Source: Devosia insulae DS-56 (GTDB taxonomy: Bacteria; Pseudomonadota; Alphaproteobacteria; Rhizobiales; Devosiaceae). From it: a DNA stretch of 49,508 bases. The DNA lies in contig NZ_LAJE02000222.1 of the NCBI RefSeq assembly GCF_000970465.2, positions 1 through 49,508 of the forward strand, in the 5' to 3' direction. Shown piece after piece: positions 36,377 to 46,837 of the stretch (positions are counted from its first letter, which is position 1; each line of letters opens with the position of its first letter). The notes under the pieces are model-generated. The model did no database searches. It was not told the origin of the DNA and saw only the letters and a list, made by a program, of their open reading frames with translations. A program made the position numbers and the translations under genes.

Positions 36377-36388
36377 CTCTGTCCCCGG

Positions 36389-36418
36389 AAAAACAAAGGG
36401 CGCAGCTTTGCCGCGCCC
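36389..36418 (-). terminator. Rho-independent terminator after ctaE
   Basis: Minus-strand hairpin with stem GGGCGC/GCGCCC (36418-36398), extended by a GGC/GCT region near the loop, followed by TTTGTTTTT. It lies 28 bases past the ctaE stop and 13 bases before the PPOX-type flavoprotein start. Confidence 0.8.
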
Positions 36419-36446
36419 CTCGGGAAGTTGTTGGGTACCCCTCGCC

Positions 36447-37286
36447 TTAGTGGCTCAGGGTGACGCCCCAGCTGCCCCAGACGTAGATCGAGGCGAAGAG
36501 GAACAGCCAGACCACGTCAACGAAGTGCCAGTACCAGGCGGCGAACTCGAAGCCGAGGTGATGCTCGGGCGTGAACGAGTCGCGCAGGGCGCGGATCAGG
36601 CAGACGATCAGGAAGATCGTCCCGATCAGCACGTGGAAGCCATGGAAGCCGGTCGCCATGAAGAAGGTGGCACCATAGAGGTTGCCGCTGAACTGGAAGC
36701 CGGCCTCGGAGTATTCGAGCGCCTGCACGCAGGTGAACAGCACGCCGAGCGCAATGGTAATGGCGAGGCCCCAGACGAGGCCGCGCTTGTCGCGGTGCAG
36801 CAGCGCATGGTGGGCCCAGGTGACGGCGGTGCCCGAGGTCAAGAGGATCAGGGTGTTGAACAGCGGCAGGTGCCAGGGGCTGAACAGCTCGACGCCGGTC
36901 GGCGGCCAGGTCGGGCCCATGGCGGCGATGCGGGCATACTGCTCGTGCGCTTCCTGGTTGAAGAAGCCATCGAAATAGGCCCAGAACCAGGCCACGAAGA
37001 ACATCACTTCGGAGGCGATGAACAGGATCATGCCGTAGCGGTGATGCATCATCACCACCGGGGTATGGTCACCGGCCTTGCCTTCCTTGATGACGTCGCT
37101 CCACCACGCGTACATGGTGTAGAGCACGCCAACCAAGCCGGCGATCAGGATCCAGAACGAGGTGATTTCATGGAACCACAGCACGGCGCCGACGGCCATG
37201 ACAAAGGCCGAGACCGAGCCGACGAAGGGCCAGGGGCTGGGGTTTACCAGGTGGTAGTCGTGGTTGGGCTTGGCGTGCGCAGCCAT
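36447..37286 (-). CDS. ctaE: Cytochrome c oxidase subunit III
   Basis: Inner-membrane subunit of aa3-type cytochrome c oxidase, 279 residues with seven expected transmembrane helices. Typical motifs include [16 protein letters not shown] at the N-terminus, [14 protein letters not shown], and HVLIGTIFL near the C-terminus with the final [14 protein letters not shown]. It helps stabilise the binuclear centre and the D proton pathway. It lies two bases after ctaG and ends the cox operon, followed by a terminator. Confidence 0.98.
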   Translation of the reverse strand: MAAHAKPNHDYHLVNPSPWPFVGSVSAFVMAVGAVLWFHEITSFWILIAGLVGVLYTMYAWWSDVIKEGKAGDHTPVVMMHHRYGMILFIASEVMFFVAWFWAYFDGFFNQEAHEQYARIAAMGPTWPPTGVELFSPWHLPLFNTLILLTSGTAVTWAHHALLHRDKRGLVWGLAITIALGVLFTCVQALEYSEAGFQFSGNLYGATFFMATGFHGFHVLIGTIFLIVCLIRALRDSFTPEHHLGFEFAAWYWHFVDVVWLFLFASIYVWGSWGVTLSH

Positions 37287-37288
37287 GG

Positions 37289-37852
37289 TCAGCTTCCCTC
37301 GCTCTTAACGGCGTAGAATGTATAGGACAGGGTGATGTCCCGGATGGTGTCGAGATCGCGGTTCTCGGCGATATCGGGGTCAACGAAGAAGACGATCGGC
37401 ATCTCGACGGTCTCGCCGGGCTGCAGCGTCTGCTCGGTGAAGCAGAAGCACTCGATCTTGTTGAAGTACATGCCGGTCTGCTCGGGCGTGACGTTGAAGA
37501 TCGCCTGGCCGGTGACGGGCTTGTCGGAGAGATTGTGAGCGACAAAGACCACCGTCTCTTTGTTGCCGATCTTGTCGGTGACGGGCTTAGCAGGCGTCAC
37601 GGTCCAGGGCAGCGCGCCTTCAACGTTGGAGTCGAAGCGCACCGTCATCTCGCGGGCGATGGCGCCCTTGAGGTTGCCGGCGGACACCTGCGTGGTGCCG
37701 CCAAAACCAGTGACCTGGCAAAACAGCGCATAGAGCGGTACGGCGGCATAGGCAGCGCCGACCATGGCGGCGACCAGCAGCAGCAGCGTGATGGCGACGC
37801 GGCGATTGCGGGGCGAATTGGGCGGCGATTGCGGCAGCGACGCGTCGGTCAT
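37289..37852 (-). CDS. ctaG: Cytochrome c oxidase assembly protein CtaG/Cox11
   Basis: A 187-residue copper chaperone that inserts CuB into oxidase subunit I. It has a single N-terminal transmembrane anchor (about 17-37), then the periplasmic domain with the copper-binding CFCF motif in [15 protein letters not shown], and PVVFFVDP-like ends. Its start is coupled to the upstream small gene by a TGATG stop-start overlap. Its position between coxF-like and ctaE genes is the standard alphaproteobacterial order. Confidence 0.97.
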   Translation of the reverse strand: MTDASLPQSPPNSPRNRRVAITLLLLVAAMVGAAYAAVPLYALFCQVTGFGGTTQVSAGNLKGAIAREMTVRFDSNVEGALPWTVTPAKPVTDKIGNKETVVFVAHNLSDKPVTGQAIFNVTPEQTGMYFNKIECFCFTEQTLQPGETVEMPIVFFVDPDIAENRDLDTIRDITLSYTFYAVKSEGS

Positions 37853-38010
37853 CAGAGTGGCCGATCGAGCACGGCCGGCCCCATCTTCACGATGGTCAGG
37901 ACGTAGACAATGATGACGAAGGCGGCGAGCGCCAGGCCCAGGGCCACCGAGCGACGGCGGCGGCGGGCGGCGGCTTCGGCCGCTTCGTCGCGCTTCACAG
38001 GTTCGACCAT
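37852..38010 (-). CDS. coxF: Small CoxF-like membrane protein
   Basis: A 52-residue protein lying between ctaB and ctaG, with TGATG stop-start overlaps at both ends (38012-38008 with ctaB, 37854-37850 with ctaG). It has a charged N-terminus (VKRDEAAEAAARRRRR) and one transmembrane helix (about residues 21-42). Proteins of this size and place are called CoxF in alphaproteobacterial oxidase operons. The longer open frame upstream is an out-of-frame reading of ctaB. Function in oxidase assembly is inferred from context. Confidence 0.8.
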   Translation of the reverse strand: MVEPVKRDEAAEAAARRRRRSVALGLALAAFVIIVYVLTIVKMGPAVLDRPL

Positions 38011-38939
38011 CAGAGCCATCCCAGCATGTTGGCTACGTGGTCGGTGATCAGCGCCAGGAAGATCACGGCTAGATAGCTCAGAGAATAAGTGAACAGCACG
38101 CGCCCGGCCTTCTTCATCGCCACCGTCTCGGTGGTGCGGAAGAGCGCCCAGGCGAACCACAGGAAGCCGGCGCCGGTAGCGACCGCGGCGGCGGTGTAGA
38201 TCGGACTCATGAAGCCGATCCAGCTCGGCACCAGCGTCGAAGCGACGAGCAGCACCGAGTAGACGAGGATCTGGACCTTGGTGGCCTTTTCGCCGGCGAC
38301 GTTGGGCAGCATCGGGATACCGGCAGCGCCGTAGTCGGACTGCTTATAGAGCGCCAGCGCCCAGAAATGCGGCGGGGTCCAGAGGAAGATGATGAGGAAC
38401 AGCACCACGGATTCGATGCTGATCGTGCCAGTGACCGCAGCCCAGCCGACCATTGGCGGGAAGGCGCCGGCGGCGCCGCCGATGACGATGTTCTGCGGCG
38501 TCGAGCGCTTCAGCCACATCGTGTAGATCACGGCGTAAAAGAAGATGGTGAAGGCGAGCAGGCCAGCCGCCAGCCAGTTGGTGGCGAGGCCGAGCAGCGC
38601 CACCGAGAACACCGAGAGCACGAGGCCGAAGGCCAGCGCGTGATCGCGCTCCATGCGGCCCGCCGGGATCGGCCGGTTGGCGGTGCGGCTCATTACGGCG
38701 TCGATATCGGCGTCGTACCACATGTTCAGCGCGCCCGAGCCCCCTGCCCCGATGGCGATGCAGAGGATGGCGACCGCGCCGATGAAGGGATTGATGCCGC
38801 CGGGAGCCAGCAGCAGACCCACCAGCGCCGTGAACACTACGAGCGACATGACCCGCGGCTTCAGCAGCGCGAGATAGTCCTCGACCCGCGCCTCGTGGGC
38901 GCCGGTCGATATCTCATTGCTGTGGTGCACGTAGGCCAA
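38010..38939 (-). CDS. ctaB: Protoheme IX farnesyltransferase (heme O synthase)
   Basis: Polytopic UbiA-family prenyltransferase of about 309 residues that converts heme B to heme O for the oxidase. The prenyl-diphosphate motif [19 protein letters not shown] is present, with the [15 protein letters not shown] start of helix 1. The start codon is unclear: TTG at 38939 has GAGAG seven bases upstream, and GTG at 38930 is possible; no ATG is available at the right place. It follows ctaD after about 55 bases and is coupled to the coxF-like gene. Confidence 0.95.
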   Translation of the reverse strand: MAYVHHSNEISTGAHEARVEDYLALLKPRVMSLVVFTALVGLLLAPGGINPFIGAVAILCIAIGAGGSGALNMWYDADIDAVMSRTANRPIPAGRMERDHALAFGLVLSVFSVALLGLATNWLAAGLLAFTIFFYAVIYTMWLKRSTPQNIVIGGAAGAFPPMVGWAAVTGTISIESVVLFLIIFLWTPPHFWALALYKQSDYGAAGIPMLPNVAGEKATKVQILVYSVLLVASTLVPSWIGFMSPIYTAAAVATGAGFLWFAWALFRTTETVAMKKAGRVLFTYSLSYLAVIFLALITDHVANMLGWL

Positions 38940-38994
38940 TGTCTCTCGCCTTGGTTGCCGCGGGACCCGGGAGGTCCCGCGCGCAGTCTGTTGG

Positions 38995-40749
<1,755 letters not shown>

Positions 40750-41658
40750 TTAGCTGAGTGCAGGCAGGGTAGCGTTGGCGTCGTCGACGGTACCCGCCTC
40801 GAACGCTGCCATCCAGGCTGCGAATTCTTCCTTCGTCACGACGCGCACGGCGATCGGCATGAAGGCATGGTCCTTGCCGCAGAGCTCGGAGCACTGACCG
40901 TAATAGATGCCGGTCTTGCGGGCGTTGAACCAGGTTTCGTTGAGCTTGCCGGGGACCGCGTCGATCTTGATGCCGAACGAGGGCACGGCGAACGCGTGGA
41001 TCACGCCCGACGGGTCGGCGGTGATCTGCATGCGCACGGTGGTGTCAACCGGAACGACCAGCTGGTAGTCGACGGCGAGCAGACGGGGCTGCACCGGCAC
41101 CTGGGCTTGGCGCGCTTCCTCAGAGAGAATCGAGGAGGAGATCGACTTGCCCTGGTCGACATACTCATAGTCCCAGTACCACTGCTGGCCGGTCGCCTTG
41201 ACCGTCAGCGCGGCGGCGGGAACTTCGACGTCGCCGAACGAGAAGATGTTGGAGCCCAGATACTTGCGCTGCCCGTCGGGAACGGTGAGCTGATCGGTCA
41301 GCACCGCGAAGGAGGGGATCGCGATGATCACAAGGATCAGGATCGGCACAACCGTCCAGACGATCTCGACCAGCGTATTATGCGTGGTGGTCGACGGCTT
41401 GGGGTTAGCCTTGGCGTTGAAGCGCACGATCACGACGATCAGCAGCACCAGCACCAGCAGGGCAATCAGCACGGAGGTCCAGAGCAGCGGGCCATCGTGG
41501 AAGGCGTGGATGGAATCCATGATCGGGGTCACGGAGGGCTGCAGCCCGATCTGACCCGGCACCGGATGGCCTTGCTCCTGCGCAGTCGCGACCATGGGCG
41601 CGAAAGCGAGGGCAGCGGCTCCCAGCGAGCCAATCGAACTCAGTAGTTTGCCGGTCAC
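40750..41658 (-). CDS. ctaC: Cytochrome c oxidase subunit II
   Basis: Membrane-anchored CuA subunit of 302 residues that accepts electrons from cytochrome c. It has a signal peptide (about 1-26), two transmembrane helices (about 58-80 and 100-122) and a periplasmic cupredoxin domain. The CuA ligands are in GQCSELCGKDHAFMP, with the preceding VIHAFAVPSFG histidine. The aromatic electron-entry patch GQQWYWDYEY is present. The start is GTG at 41658 with AAGGGGG eight bases upstream. First gene of the cox operon. Confidence 0.98.
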   Translation of the reverse strand: MTGKLLSSIGSLGAAALAFAPMVATAQEQGHPVPGQIGLQPSVTPIMDSIHAFHDGPLLWTSVLIALLVLVLLIVVIVRFNAKANPKPSTTTHNTLVEIVWTVVPILILVIIAIPSFAVLTDQLTVPDGQRKYLGSNIFSFGDVEVPAAALTVKATGQQWYWDYEYVDQGKSISSSILSEEARQAQVPVQPRLLAVDYQLVVPVDTTVRMQITADPSGVIHAFAVPSFGIKIDAVPGKLNETWFNARKTGIYYGQCSELCGKDHAFMPIAVRVVTKEEFAAWMAAFEAGTVDDANATLPALS

Positions 41659-41932
41659 CTAAAAAACCCCCTTGAGATCCCGTCTGGTCCGGTATCTAGC
41701 GCAGGTTGAGGTGGGCAAATGCGGCATAGCGAAACGCCGCCCCGACTCAACCTCGGAGCGCTTGAAACTTGGAACGTGTCTAAACCACATCGGCAGACCC
41801 AAGGCAATTCATGCCTCTCGTCGCACCGTGCGTCAAAACGCACCTCGGGGCAAATCGGCGGTCCTGGCTCGCACGCCTCACGCTCGCCTTGATTGGCAGG
41901 CGTTTATCCGCGGCGTCCCGCCGGCCGGCTTG

Positions 41933-41961
41933 TTGACAGCCGCGTGGGGCCAGCCGACTAA
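41933..41961 (+). promoter_or_regulatory. Weak candidate promoter in the ctaC/IalB divergent region
   Basis: A TTGACA at 41933-41938 has only a poor -10 (GACTAA, 17-base spacer). The 361-base gap 41659-42019 separates divergent ctaC and the IalB gene and must carry both promoters; no gene is seen in it. Confidence 0.3.
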
Positions 41962-42019
41962 GTACAAAAGCCTGCGGGAACGCGGGATTCGTTATGTCAC
42001 ATATAGAGAGAGTGGATCG

Positions 42020-42529
42020 GTGCAGCCAATCCTCGGGCTTGTTGTTCGGATGTTCGCGGTGCTGGCGATTGCCGCGGGGCTGATGTCCCCTGCCCTGGCG
42101 CAGGGCGTGGTCAAGGCACAGTACGGCGACTGGCAGATGAGCTGCGACACGCCGCCCGGCGCCAGCTTCGAGCAGTGCGCGCTGATCCAGAACGTCTCTG
42201 CCGAGGACCAGCCCAATGTCGGGCTGTCGGTGATCGTCTTGAAGACCGCCGACAAGCAGGCGCGGCTGCTGCGCGTCCTGGCGCCGCTCGGCGTGCTGCT
42301 GCCCAATGGACTGGGGCTCAATATCGATGGCGCCAATATCGGTCGGGTGGCGTTCGTGCGCTGCCTGCCCAATGGGTGCGTGGCCGAAGTGGTGCTCGAC
42401 GACGAGCTGATCACCAAGCTGACCACCGGTAAGAGCGCCATCTTCTTCGTGTTCAAGACACCAGAAGAAGGCATCGGCATCCCGGTGTCACTCAACGGCT
42501 TCGGCGACGGGTTCGCACAGCTCCCCTAA
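42020..42529 (+). CDS. IalB (invasion-associated locus B) family protein
   Basis: A 169-residue secreted protein of the IalB family, first described in Bartonella but widespread in Rhizobiales. A signal peptide (about 1-28, cleaved after SPALAQ) precedes the domain with YGDWQMSCDTPP, QCALIQNVSA and a second Cys pair (VRCLPNGCVAEV). The GTG at 42020 is preferred because it keeps the whole signal peptide; an ATG at 42050 is an alternative. The function is unknown in non-pathogens. It is divergent from ctaC and 12 bases before the ChaC gene. Confidence 0.85.
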   Translation: MQPILGLVVRMFAVLAIAAGLMSPALAQGVVKAQYGDWQMSCDTPPGASFEQCALIQNVSAEDQPNVGLSVIVLKTADKQARLLRVLAPLGVLLPNGLGLNIDGANIGRVAFVRCLPNGCVAEVVLDDELITKLTTGKSAIFFVFKTPEEGIGIPVSLNGFGDGFAQLP

Positions 42530-42541
42530 GGACAGCGCCCG

Positions 42542-43237
42542 ATGCCCCGGCCCGCTCGGCAGATGCGCCTGACTGAGGCCCACGTGGCCCGGATGGCGCT
42601 GCTGGTGACACCGGATGGGCCGCTGCCGCCGCAGGAAGCTGCGACCGACGAGGATTTTCGGCAGTTCGCCGAGGATATCCTCGCCGGCAGCGACGGCTCG
42701 GACCAGATCTGGGTGTTCGCTTATGGCTCGTTGATCTGGAAGCCGGCCTGCGACTTCGTCGAAATCCGCACCGGCCTGTTGCGCGGCTGGCATCGCGCCT
42801 TTTGCCTCGGCTGGAACACCTGGTTCCGTGGCTCTGAGGCCAATCCCGGGCTGATGCTGGCGCTCGACCGCGGCGGCTCGTGCAAAGGCGCGCTCTACCG
42901 CTTGCCGCCGGGCGCCGCCCAGGAGAACATCGAAAAGCTGTGCCGGCGCGAAATGGGCCGCAAACCCACGTCGTTTCCGCCGCGCTGGGTGACGGTGATG
43001 ACCGAGCAGGGTCCGGTGCGAGCCTTCACCTTCTGCATCGATCGCAATAGCGGACGCTATGTCTCGGGGTTGAGCGAGGCGCAGATCGCCGAGGTGCTGG
43101 CCAAGGCCGTCGGCTCGCGTGGCTCGATGGTCGAGTACCTGTTCAACACGGTGAGCCACCTCGAGCAGCTCGGCATCCACGACCCGCATCTGTGGCGGCT
43201 GCAGGAACTGGTGGCGGAGCGGCTGGACGGAACCTGA
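42542..43237 (+). CDS. chaC: ChaC-like gamma-glutamylcyclotransferase
   Basis: A 231-residue cytoplasmic enzyme of the ChaC family, which breaks glutathione into 5-oxoproline and Cys-Gly. The family core is present: VFAYGSLIWKP (the substrate-binding YGSLIW loop), the GWHRAFCLGWNTWFRGS segment, and the C-terminal YLFNTVSHLEQLGIHDPHLWRL. It lies 12 bases after the IalB gene and may be cotranscribed with it. Activity toward glutathione is inferred from family. Confidence 0.93.
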   Translation: MPRPARQMRLTEAHVARMALLVTPDGPLPPQEAATDEDFRQFAEDILAGSDGSDQIWVFAYGSLIWKPACDFVEIRTGLLRGWHRAFCLGWNTWFRGSEANPGLMLALDRGGSCKGALYRLPPGAAQENIEKLCRREMGRKPTSFPPRWVTVMTEQGPVRAFTFCIDRNSGRYVSGLSEAQIAEVLAKAVGSRGSMVEYLFNTVSHLEQLGIHDPHLWRLQELVAERLDGT

Positions 43238-43325
43238 ACCCACTCGTTGATCGAAGGGCTATCAACTCGCTCGGCATCTCAGTGAAAGCTTTTGGCGCTG
43301 AGTTATGGCGGCGCCCCACCCACCG

Positions 43326-43412
43326 GGTCATTCCCGCGAAAGCGGGAACCTCTGTTTTCTTGGCCTTTGCACCGTCGCAAACGGAGGTCCCCGCTTTCGC
43401 GGGGATGACACC
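43326..43412. repeat. Palindromic repeat, type B, copy 2
   Basis: Arms 43328-43357 (identical over 30 bases to copy 1 at 24541-24570) and 43379-43408. The central loop differs from copy 1. It lies in the 440-base gap between the ChaC gene and the DUF1127 gene. The rest of that gap holds the DUF1127 3' region and its terminator, and no protein gene. Confidence 0.85.
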
Positions 43413-43491
43413 GAGCTTGGGGTGCTTATGGTGGCAAGCTCATCGAGGTGCCCTTTCGCGGGGATTGGGCACGGCCAACAGCCCACCAATG

Positions 43492-43517
43492 AAAAAAGCC
43501 GGGCCCTAGAGCCCGGC
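43492..43517 (-). terminator. Rho-independent terminator downstream of the DUF1127 gene
   Basis: Minus-strand stem GCCGGGC/GCCCGGC (43517-43498) followed by TTTTTT (43497-43492). It is about 160 bases past the DUF1127 stop, leaving a long structured 3' region. Confidence 0.8.
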
Positions 43518-43519
43518 AG

Positions 43520-43677
43520 TTCATCAGGAAACAGAGCCGGCGGGTGAGCCGGCCCGAAGATGGCACAACTGGGGTTGAGCCATGGGTGAAGGCTAGGCCT
43601 GAGCGAGCGCGCTGCTGAACCAGAAAGGGCTGCAACCCTTCCTGGACGCGCTCAGATGGTCTTCCGTGCGGGAAGCC
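43520..43677 (-). ncRNA. Candidate 3'-UTR-derived small RNA region after DUF1127
   Basis: Between the DUF1127 stop and the terminator, the minus strand shows consecutive hairpins: GAGGCTTCC...GGAAGAC, CCAGGAAGGG...CCCTTTCTGG and GGGCCGGC...GCCGGC. No convincing reading frame is present. In Rhodobacter a DUF1127 gene is followed by CcsR small RNAs processed from the same transcript, so a similar arrangement is possible here; sequence kinship to CcsR is not evident. Confidence 0.35.
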
Positions 43678-43950
43678 TCAGGGGTTAAGCCAATGGCGGG
43701 AGCTTTCGGCACGCTTCTGCTGCAGCTTGTAGCCGGGGCGCTGGCTGGGGCTGTCGAGCGCTTCGAACAGATCCTGGCGATTGATGCCGAGATCCTCGAG
43801 GCGGGCAGTGTCGTAGTCGAGAAGCGACTCGAAGGCGACGCGGCGAGCTCGTGCAGCCCGGACTTTGGCGAACCAGTTCACCAGAGCGCGCAACGGGGTG
43901 GACGACGCGGCAGCCATCGACGGCCGCTCGCTCGAAAGCAAGTGGACCAT
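43678..43950 (-). CDS. DUF1127 domain protein
   Basis: A 90-residue basic protein. The DUF1127 motif occupies about 34-62 (FESLLDYDTARLEDLGINRQDL), preceded by a basic helix (WFAKVRAARARR) and followed by a polar tail. Small DUF1127 proteins in alphaproteobacteria bind RNA and affect phosphate, carbon and stress responses (known for Agrobacterium and Rhodobacter examples). It is divergent from the LysR gene at 44108 with 157 bases between, so it is a likely target of that regulator. Confidence 0.88.
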   Translation of the reverse strand: MVHLLSSERPSMAAASSTPLRALVNWFAKVRAARARRVAFESLLDYDTARLEDLGINRQDLFEALDSPSQRPGYKLQQKRAESSRHWLNP

Positions 43951-44081
43951 GGTCCTTCTCCAATTTTCATTTTTGCCTGGGCAGGGAGTGCCGGGGCGGG
44001 GTAGCGATCACGCGACCGCCTATGCCGGCTGATATGAGCCCTTGCCATGTATTCGTCCAACAAATAGATTTCATCCCGATC

Positions 44082-44096
44082 ATCAAATTTCGTGAT
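44082..44096. promoter_or_regulatory. Candidate LysR (LTTR) box
   Basis: ATCA-N7-TGAT dyad, which also fits the T-N11-A LTTR consensus, 11 bases before the lysR start in the gap to the divergent DUF1127 gene. Suggests autoregulation; weak on sequence alone. Confidence 0.4.
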
Positions 44097-44107
44097 GGAG
44101 AAGCGGG

Positions 44108-44995
44108 ATGACCACTCCCCTCGATCTCGACCAGTTGCAGAGCTTCTGCGCCATCGCCGATTGCGGCAGTTTCACCGAGGCGGCGCGCCGGGTGAACAAG
44201 ACCCAGTCGGCGGTGTCGATGCAGATCAAGCGGCTGGAGGAGCGGCTCGGCCAGGCGCTGCTCAGCCGTGACGGCCGTACGGTGGCGCTGACCGAGTATG
44301 GCGATGCGCTCTACGCGCGGGCGCGCCGCATGCTGAGAATCAATGCCGAGATCATGGACGTGTTCTCGGATGGCGACCTTAAGGGCTCGATCCGCTTCGG
44401 CGTGCCGGACGATTACGCGGTGCGCCTGCTGCCGGTGATCCTGTCGAGCTTCCAGCGTACCCACCCCAAGATCGTGGTCGACGTGCGCTGCCAGCCGTCG
44501 GAAGAGCTGCTCGATGGGATGAAGAAGGGCCGCTACGACCTGATCGTCTTCACCCAGGGCACCAACCACGAGTATGGCGAGATGTTCCGCACCGAGCGGA
44601 TGTTCTGGGTGGCCTCGCATGGTGGGCAGGCGCTCGCTACCGAGCCGCTGCCGATCGCGGGGGGCCTGCATTGCTGCTGGAAGGAGAACGCGGTCGAGGT
44701 GCTGAACCGCATCGGCCGCGATTATCGCATCGCCTACACCTCGTCGAACGCCATGGCGATCGCCAGCGCGGTGCTGACCGATCTCGCGGTCGGCTTTCTG
44801 CCCGAGAGCGCCTTGCAGCCGGGAATGCGGGTGATCGCCGAGGACAAGGACCTGCCGCGGCTGCGCGACGCCGAGATCGCCATCATGCGCGCCAGCCACG
44901 CCTATGGCGGCATCTATGACGCGCTGGCCAGCCACATCGTCGCCAGCATGGGCAACCTCGACGGCAAGGACAGCCTGCCGATGGCGGCGGAGTAG
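44108..44995 (+). CDS. LysR-family transcriptional regulator
   Basis: A 295-residue regulator. The winged HTH (about 5-64, including DCGSFTEAARRVNKTQSAVSMQIKRLEERLG) is followed by a substrate-binding domain (about 90-285). It has GGAGAAGCGGG before the ATG. It lies divergent to a DUF1127 gene and convergent with, six bases from, the MarR gene. Homologues with this N-terminus (TTPLDLDQLQSFCAIAD) are common in Rhizobiales; the effector is unknown. Confidence 0.93.
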   Translation: MTTPLDLDQLQSFCAIADCGSFTEAARRVNKTQSAVSMQIKRLEERLGQALLSRDGRTVALTEYGDALYARARRMLRINAEIMDVFSDGDLKGSIRFGVPDDYAVRLLPVILSSFQRTHPKIVVDVRCQPSEELLDGMKKGRYDLIVFTQGTNHEYGEMFRTERMFWVASHGGQALATEPLPIAGGLHCCWKENAVEVLNRIGRDYRIAYTSSNAMAIASAVLTDLAVGFLPESALQPGMRVIAEDKDLPRLRDAEIAIMRASHAYGGIYDALASHIVASMGNLDGKDSLPMAAE

Positions 44996-45001
44996 CGACC
45001 G

Positions 45002-45610
45002 CTACTTCTTCTTGTCGAGCAGCCCGCTCAGCTCAGCCTGCAACCTACCCCGGTTGGCCTCCACGGCGCGCTCGAAGGCGCGGGCCTGGATCAGGCGGGC
45101 AGCGGGAGTGGTGGCGCGCGGGTCGAGGTGCTCGCGCAAAGCTGCCGCCAGCTCGGTCTGCAGGAACGTACCGATCTCGAGGAACTGCATGATCGCGGCG
45201 AGCTGATCGGGCGAGAAACGGGCCAGCATCATCGGCCCGGTCTTCTCGTAGTGGCCAAAGATGCGGTGGGTGATGGCCTTCATGTCCTCGGTCACCTCGA
45301 TCCAGATCTTGCGCCGGTCGAGCGTATCGCGAGTGCGCAGCACATAGCCGGCGGCCTCCAGCCGATCGATCACCGCGGTCACCGCGCCGGTGGTCAGTCC
45401 GCTGTCATTGGCGAGCTGGCCGGCACTCACCCTGCCTCGCTGATCGATCAGGTCGAGGCAGCGGCCATCGGTGCGATTGATGCCGAGGAACTGCGTCAGC
45501 GTCTCGTCGAACAGGTCGGTCGCGGCCTGATTGGCACGGGTGGCTTCCTTGAAATGCAGGCCGAAGCCTTCAGCTGCAGTTTCTCTTGACTCGTTGATAT
45601 CTTGATCCAT
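45002..45610 (-). CDS. MarR-family transcriptional regulator
   Basis: A 202-residue winged-helix repressor. The HTH and wing are at about 70-125 (SAGQLANDSGLTTGAVTAVIDRLEAAGYVLRTRDTLDRRK), with dimerisation helices on both sides and a C-terminal extension longer than usual. The ATG at 45610 (MDQDINES) is chosen over the upstream codon at 45685, which would run into the likely promoter. It is divergent from an ABC exporter operon, which it probably represses until a toxic ligand appears. Confidence 0.9.
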   Translation of the reverse strand: MDQDINESRETAAEGFGLHFKEATRANQAATDLFDETLTQFLGINRTDGRCLDLIDQRGRVSAGQLANDSGLTTGAVTAVIDRLEAAGYVLRTRDTLDRRKIWIEVTEDMKAITHRIFGHYEKTGPMMLARFSPDQLAAIMQFLEIGTFLQTELAAALREHLDPRATTPAARLIQARAFERAVEANRGRLQAELSGLLDKKK

Positions 45611-45630
45611 AAGATAATTATACGATGAGA
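45611..45630. promoter_or_regulatory. AT-rich dyad before the MarR gene, candidate operator
   Basis: ATAATTAT palindrome (45614-45621) in an AT-rich stretch directly before the marR ATG, in the gap shared with the divergent ABC exporter. The contrast with the surrounding GC-rich DNA suggests a MarR operator overlapping a promoter. Confidence 0.4.
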
Positions 45631-45771
45631 TATCGGGGAAAGCAAGATTCCTGGATGTCGCAGGTGGTCGTCCGGGCTCAAGCAACCGAAATCAAGCCGG
45701 CCGACCGCCAAACCAGCATGAAGACCACGCAACCCAAGACGACGCAAAGATGACGGCCGGAGGGCCGGCAG

Positions 45772-46827
45772 ATGAAACCGCAATCGCATCCGTTCCAGCC
45801 GATCCGGCGCCTGCCGGTCGAGCTGATCGCCGTGCCGCACAACGACAACGAGGCGCAAGTGACCAACACCATCATCGAGGCCAAAGGCCTCAAACGAAGC
45901 TTCAAGGCCAAGGGCGCCAAGGGCAAGACGATCGACGCCGTGCGCGGCATCGACCTGAGCGTGCGCGAGGGCGAGATCGTCGGCTTTCTGGGGCCTAACG
46001 GCGCCGGCAAGACCACGACGTTGAAGATGCTCTGCACCTTGCTGGCGCCGACTGACGGCTCGGCGACCGTGGTCGGCGCCGACCTCCGCCGTGACCCGGT
46101 CGAGGTGCGGCGGCGTATCGGTTATGTCAGCCAGGCGGGCTCGACCTCACCGGAGGCCAAGGTCGGCGAGGAAATCGTCAGCCACGCCCGGCTCTATGGC
46201 ATCGACAAGCAGGTGGCGATCCAGCGCGGCAAGGAACTGCTCACGGCGCTCGACCTCGCCGAGATCTGGGACCGCACCTGCGGCTCGCTGTCGGGCGGGC
46301 AGCGGCGGCGGCTCGATATCGTGATGGGGCTGATCCACCAGCCGCGGCTGGTGTTCCTCGATGAACCCTCGACCGGACTCGACCCGCAAAGCCGGGCGAA
46401 CCTGTGGAATCACATCAGGAAGCTCCGCGACGAGCTCGGCACCACGGTGTTCCTCACCACTCATTACATGGATGAGGCCGACTCGCTGTCCGACCGCATC
46501 CTGATCATCGACCACGGCACCATCGTCGCTGAAGGCACGCCAGCCGAGCTGAAGAAGCGGGTGTCGGGCGACACCATTACGCTGACGCTGAGGACCGAGG
46601 CCGATGCAGTGAACTCGGGCGGGATCGCGACGCGACTCAATGGGGCGGATGCGCCGGTGATCGAGGCGAACGTGGTGCGCTTCCACGTGCCGGATGGGGC
46701 GACGGCGCTGCCGGTGCTGCTCGGTGACCTCACGAAGGCGGGGATCGACGCGATCGGCGTCGACGTGAACCGCCCTACCCTCGACGACGTGTTCCTGACG
46801 CTGACCGGCCGGTCACTGAGGGATTAA
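45772..46827 (+). CDS. ABC exporter ATP-binding protein (DrrA-like)
   Basis: A 351-residue ATPase of the daunorubicin-resistance (DrrA) type. Walker A is GPNGAGKTT (74-82), the signature is LSGGQRRRLD, Walker B is LVFLDEPSTGLD, and the H-loop is TTHYMDEAD; a C-terminal DrrA-type domain follows. The ATG at 45772 has GGAGGG seven bases upstream but gives an extra N-terminal 30 residues; a later start near codon 31 would give the standard length. It is paired with a permease gene 10 bases downstream and divergent from the MarR gene. Confidence 0.95.
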   Translation: MKPQSHPFQPIRRLPVELIAVPHNDNEAQVTNTIIEAKGLKRSFKAKGAKGKTIDAVRGIDLSVREGEIVGFLGPNGAGKTTTLKMLCTLLAPTDGSATVVGADLRRDPVEVRRRIGYVSQAGSTSPEAKVGEEIVSHARLYGIDKQVAIQRGKELLTALDLAEIWDRTCGSLSGGQRRRLDIVMGLIHQPRLVFLDEPSTGLDPQSRANLWNHIRKLRDELGTTVFLTTHYMDEADSLSDRILIIDHGTIVAEGTPAELKKRVSGDTITLTLRTEADAVNSGGIATRLNGADAPVIEANVVRFHVPDGATALPVLLGDLTKAGIDAIGVDVNRPTLDDVFLTLTGRSLRD

Positions 46828-46837
46828 GGAGAGCATC

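Noticed and set aside
37852-38160. 102-codon version of the small oxidase-operon gene
   Set aside because: The first 50 codons are an out-of-frame reading of the ctaB end; the TGATG overlap at 38010 marks the real start.
43326-43412. Possible CRISPR repeat-spacer unit
   Set aside because: There are only two inverted arms in a single element, with its second copy 19 kb away; no regular direct repeats or cas genes.
43426-43635. 69-codon minus-strand frame in the DUF1127 downstream region
   Set aside because: It spans the predicted terminator and has no conserved motif; structured RNA is a better explanation.
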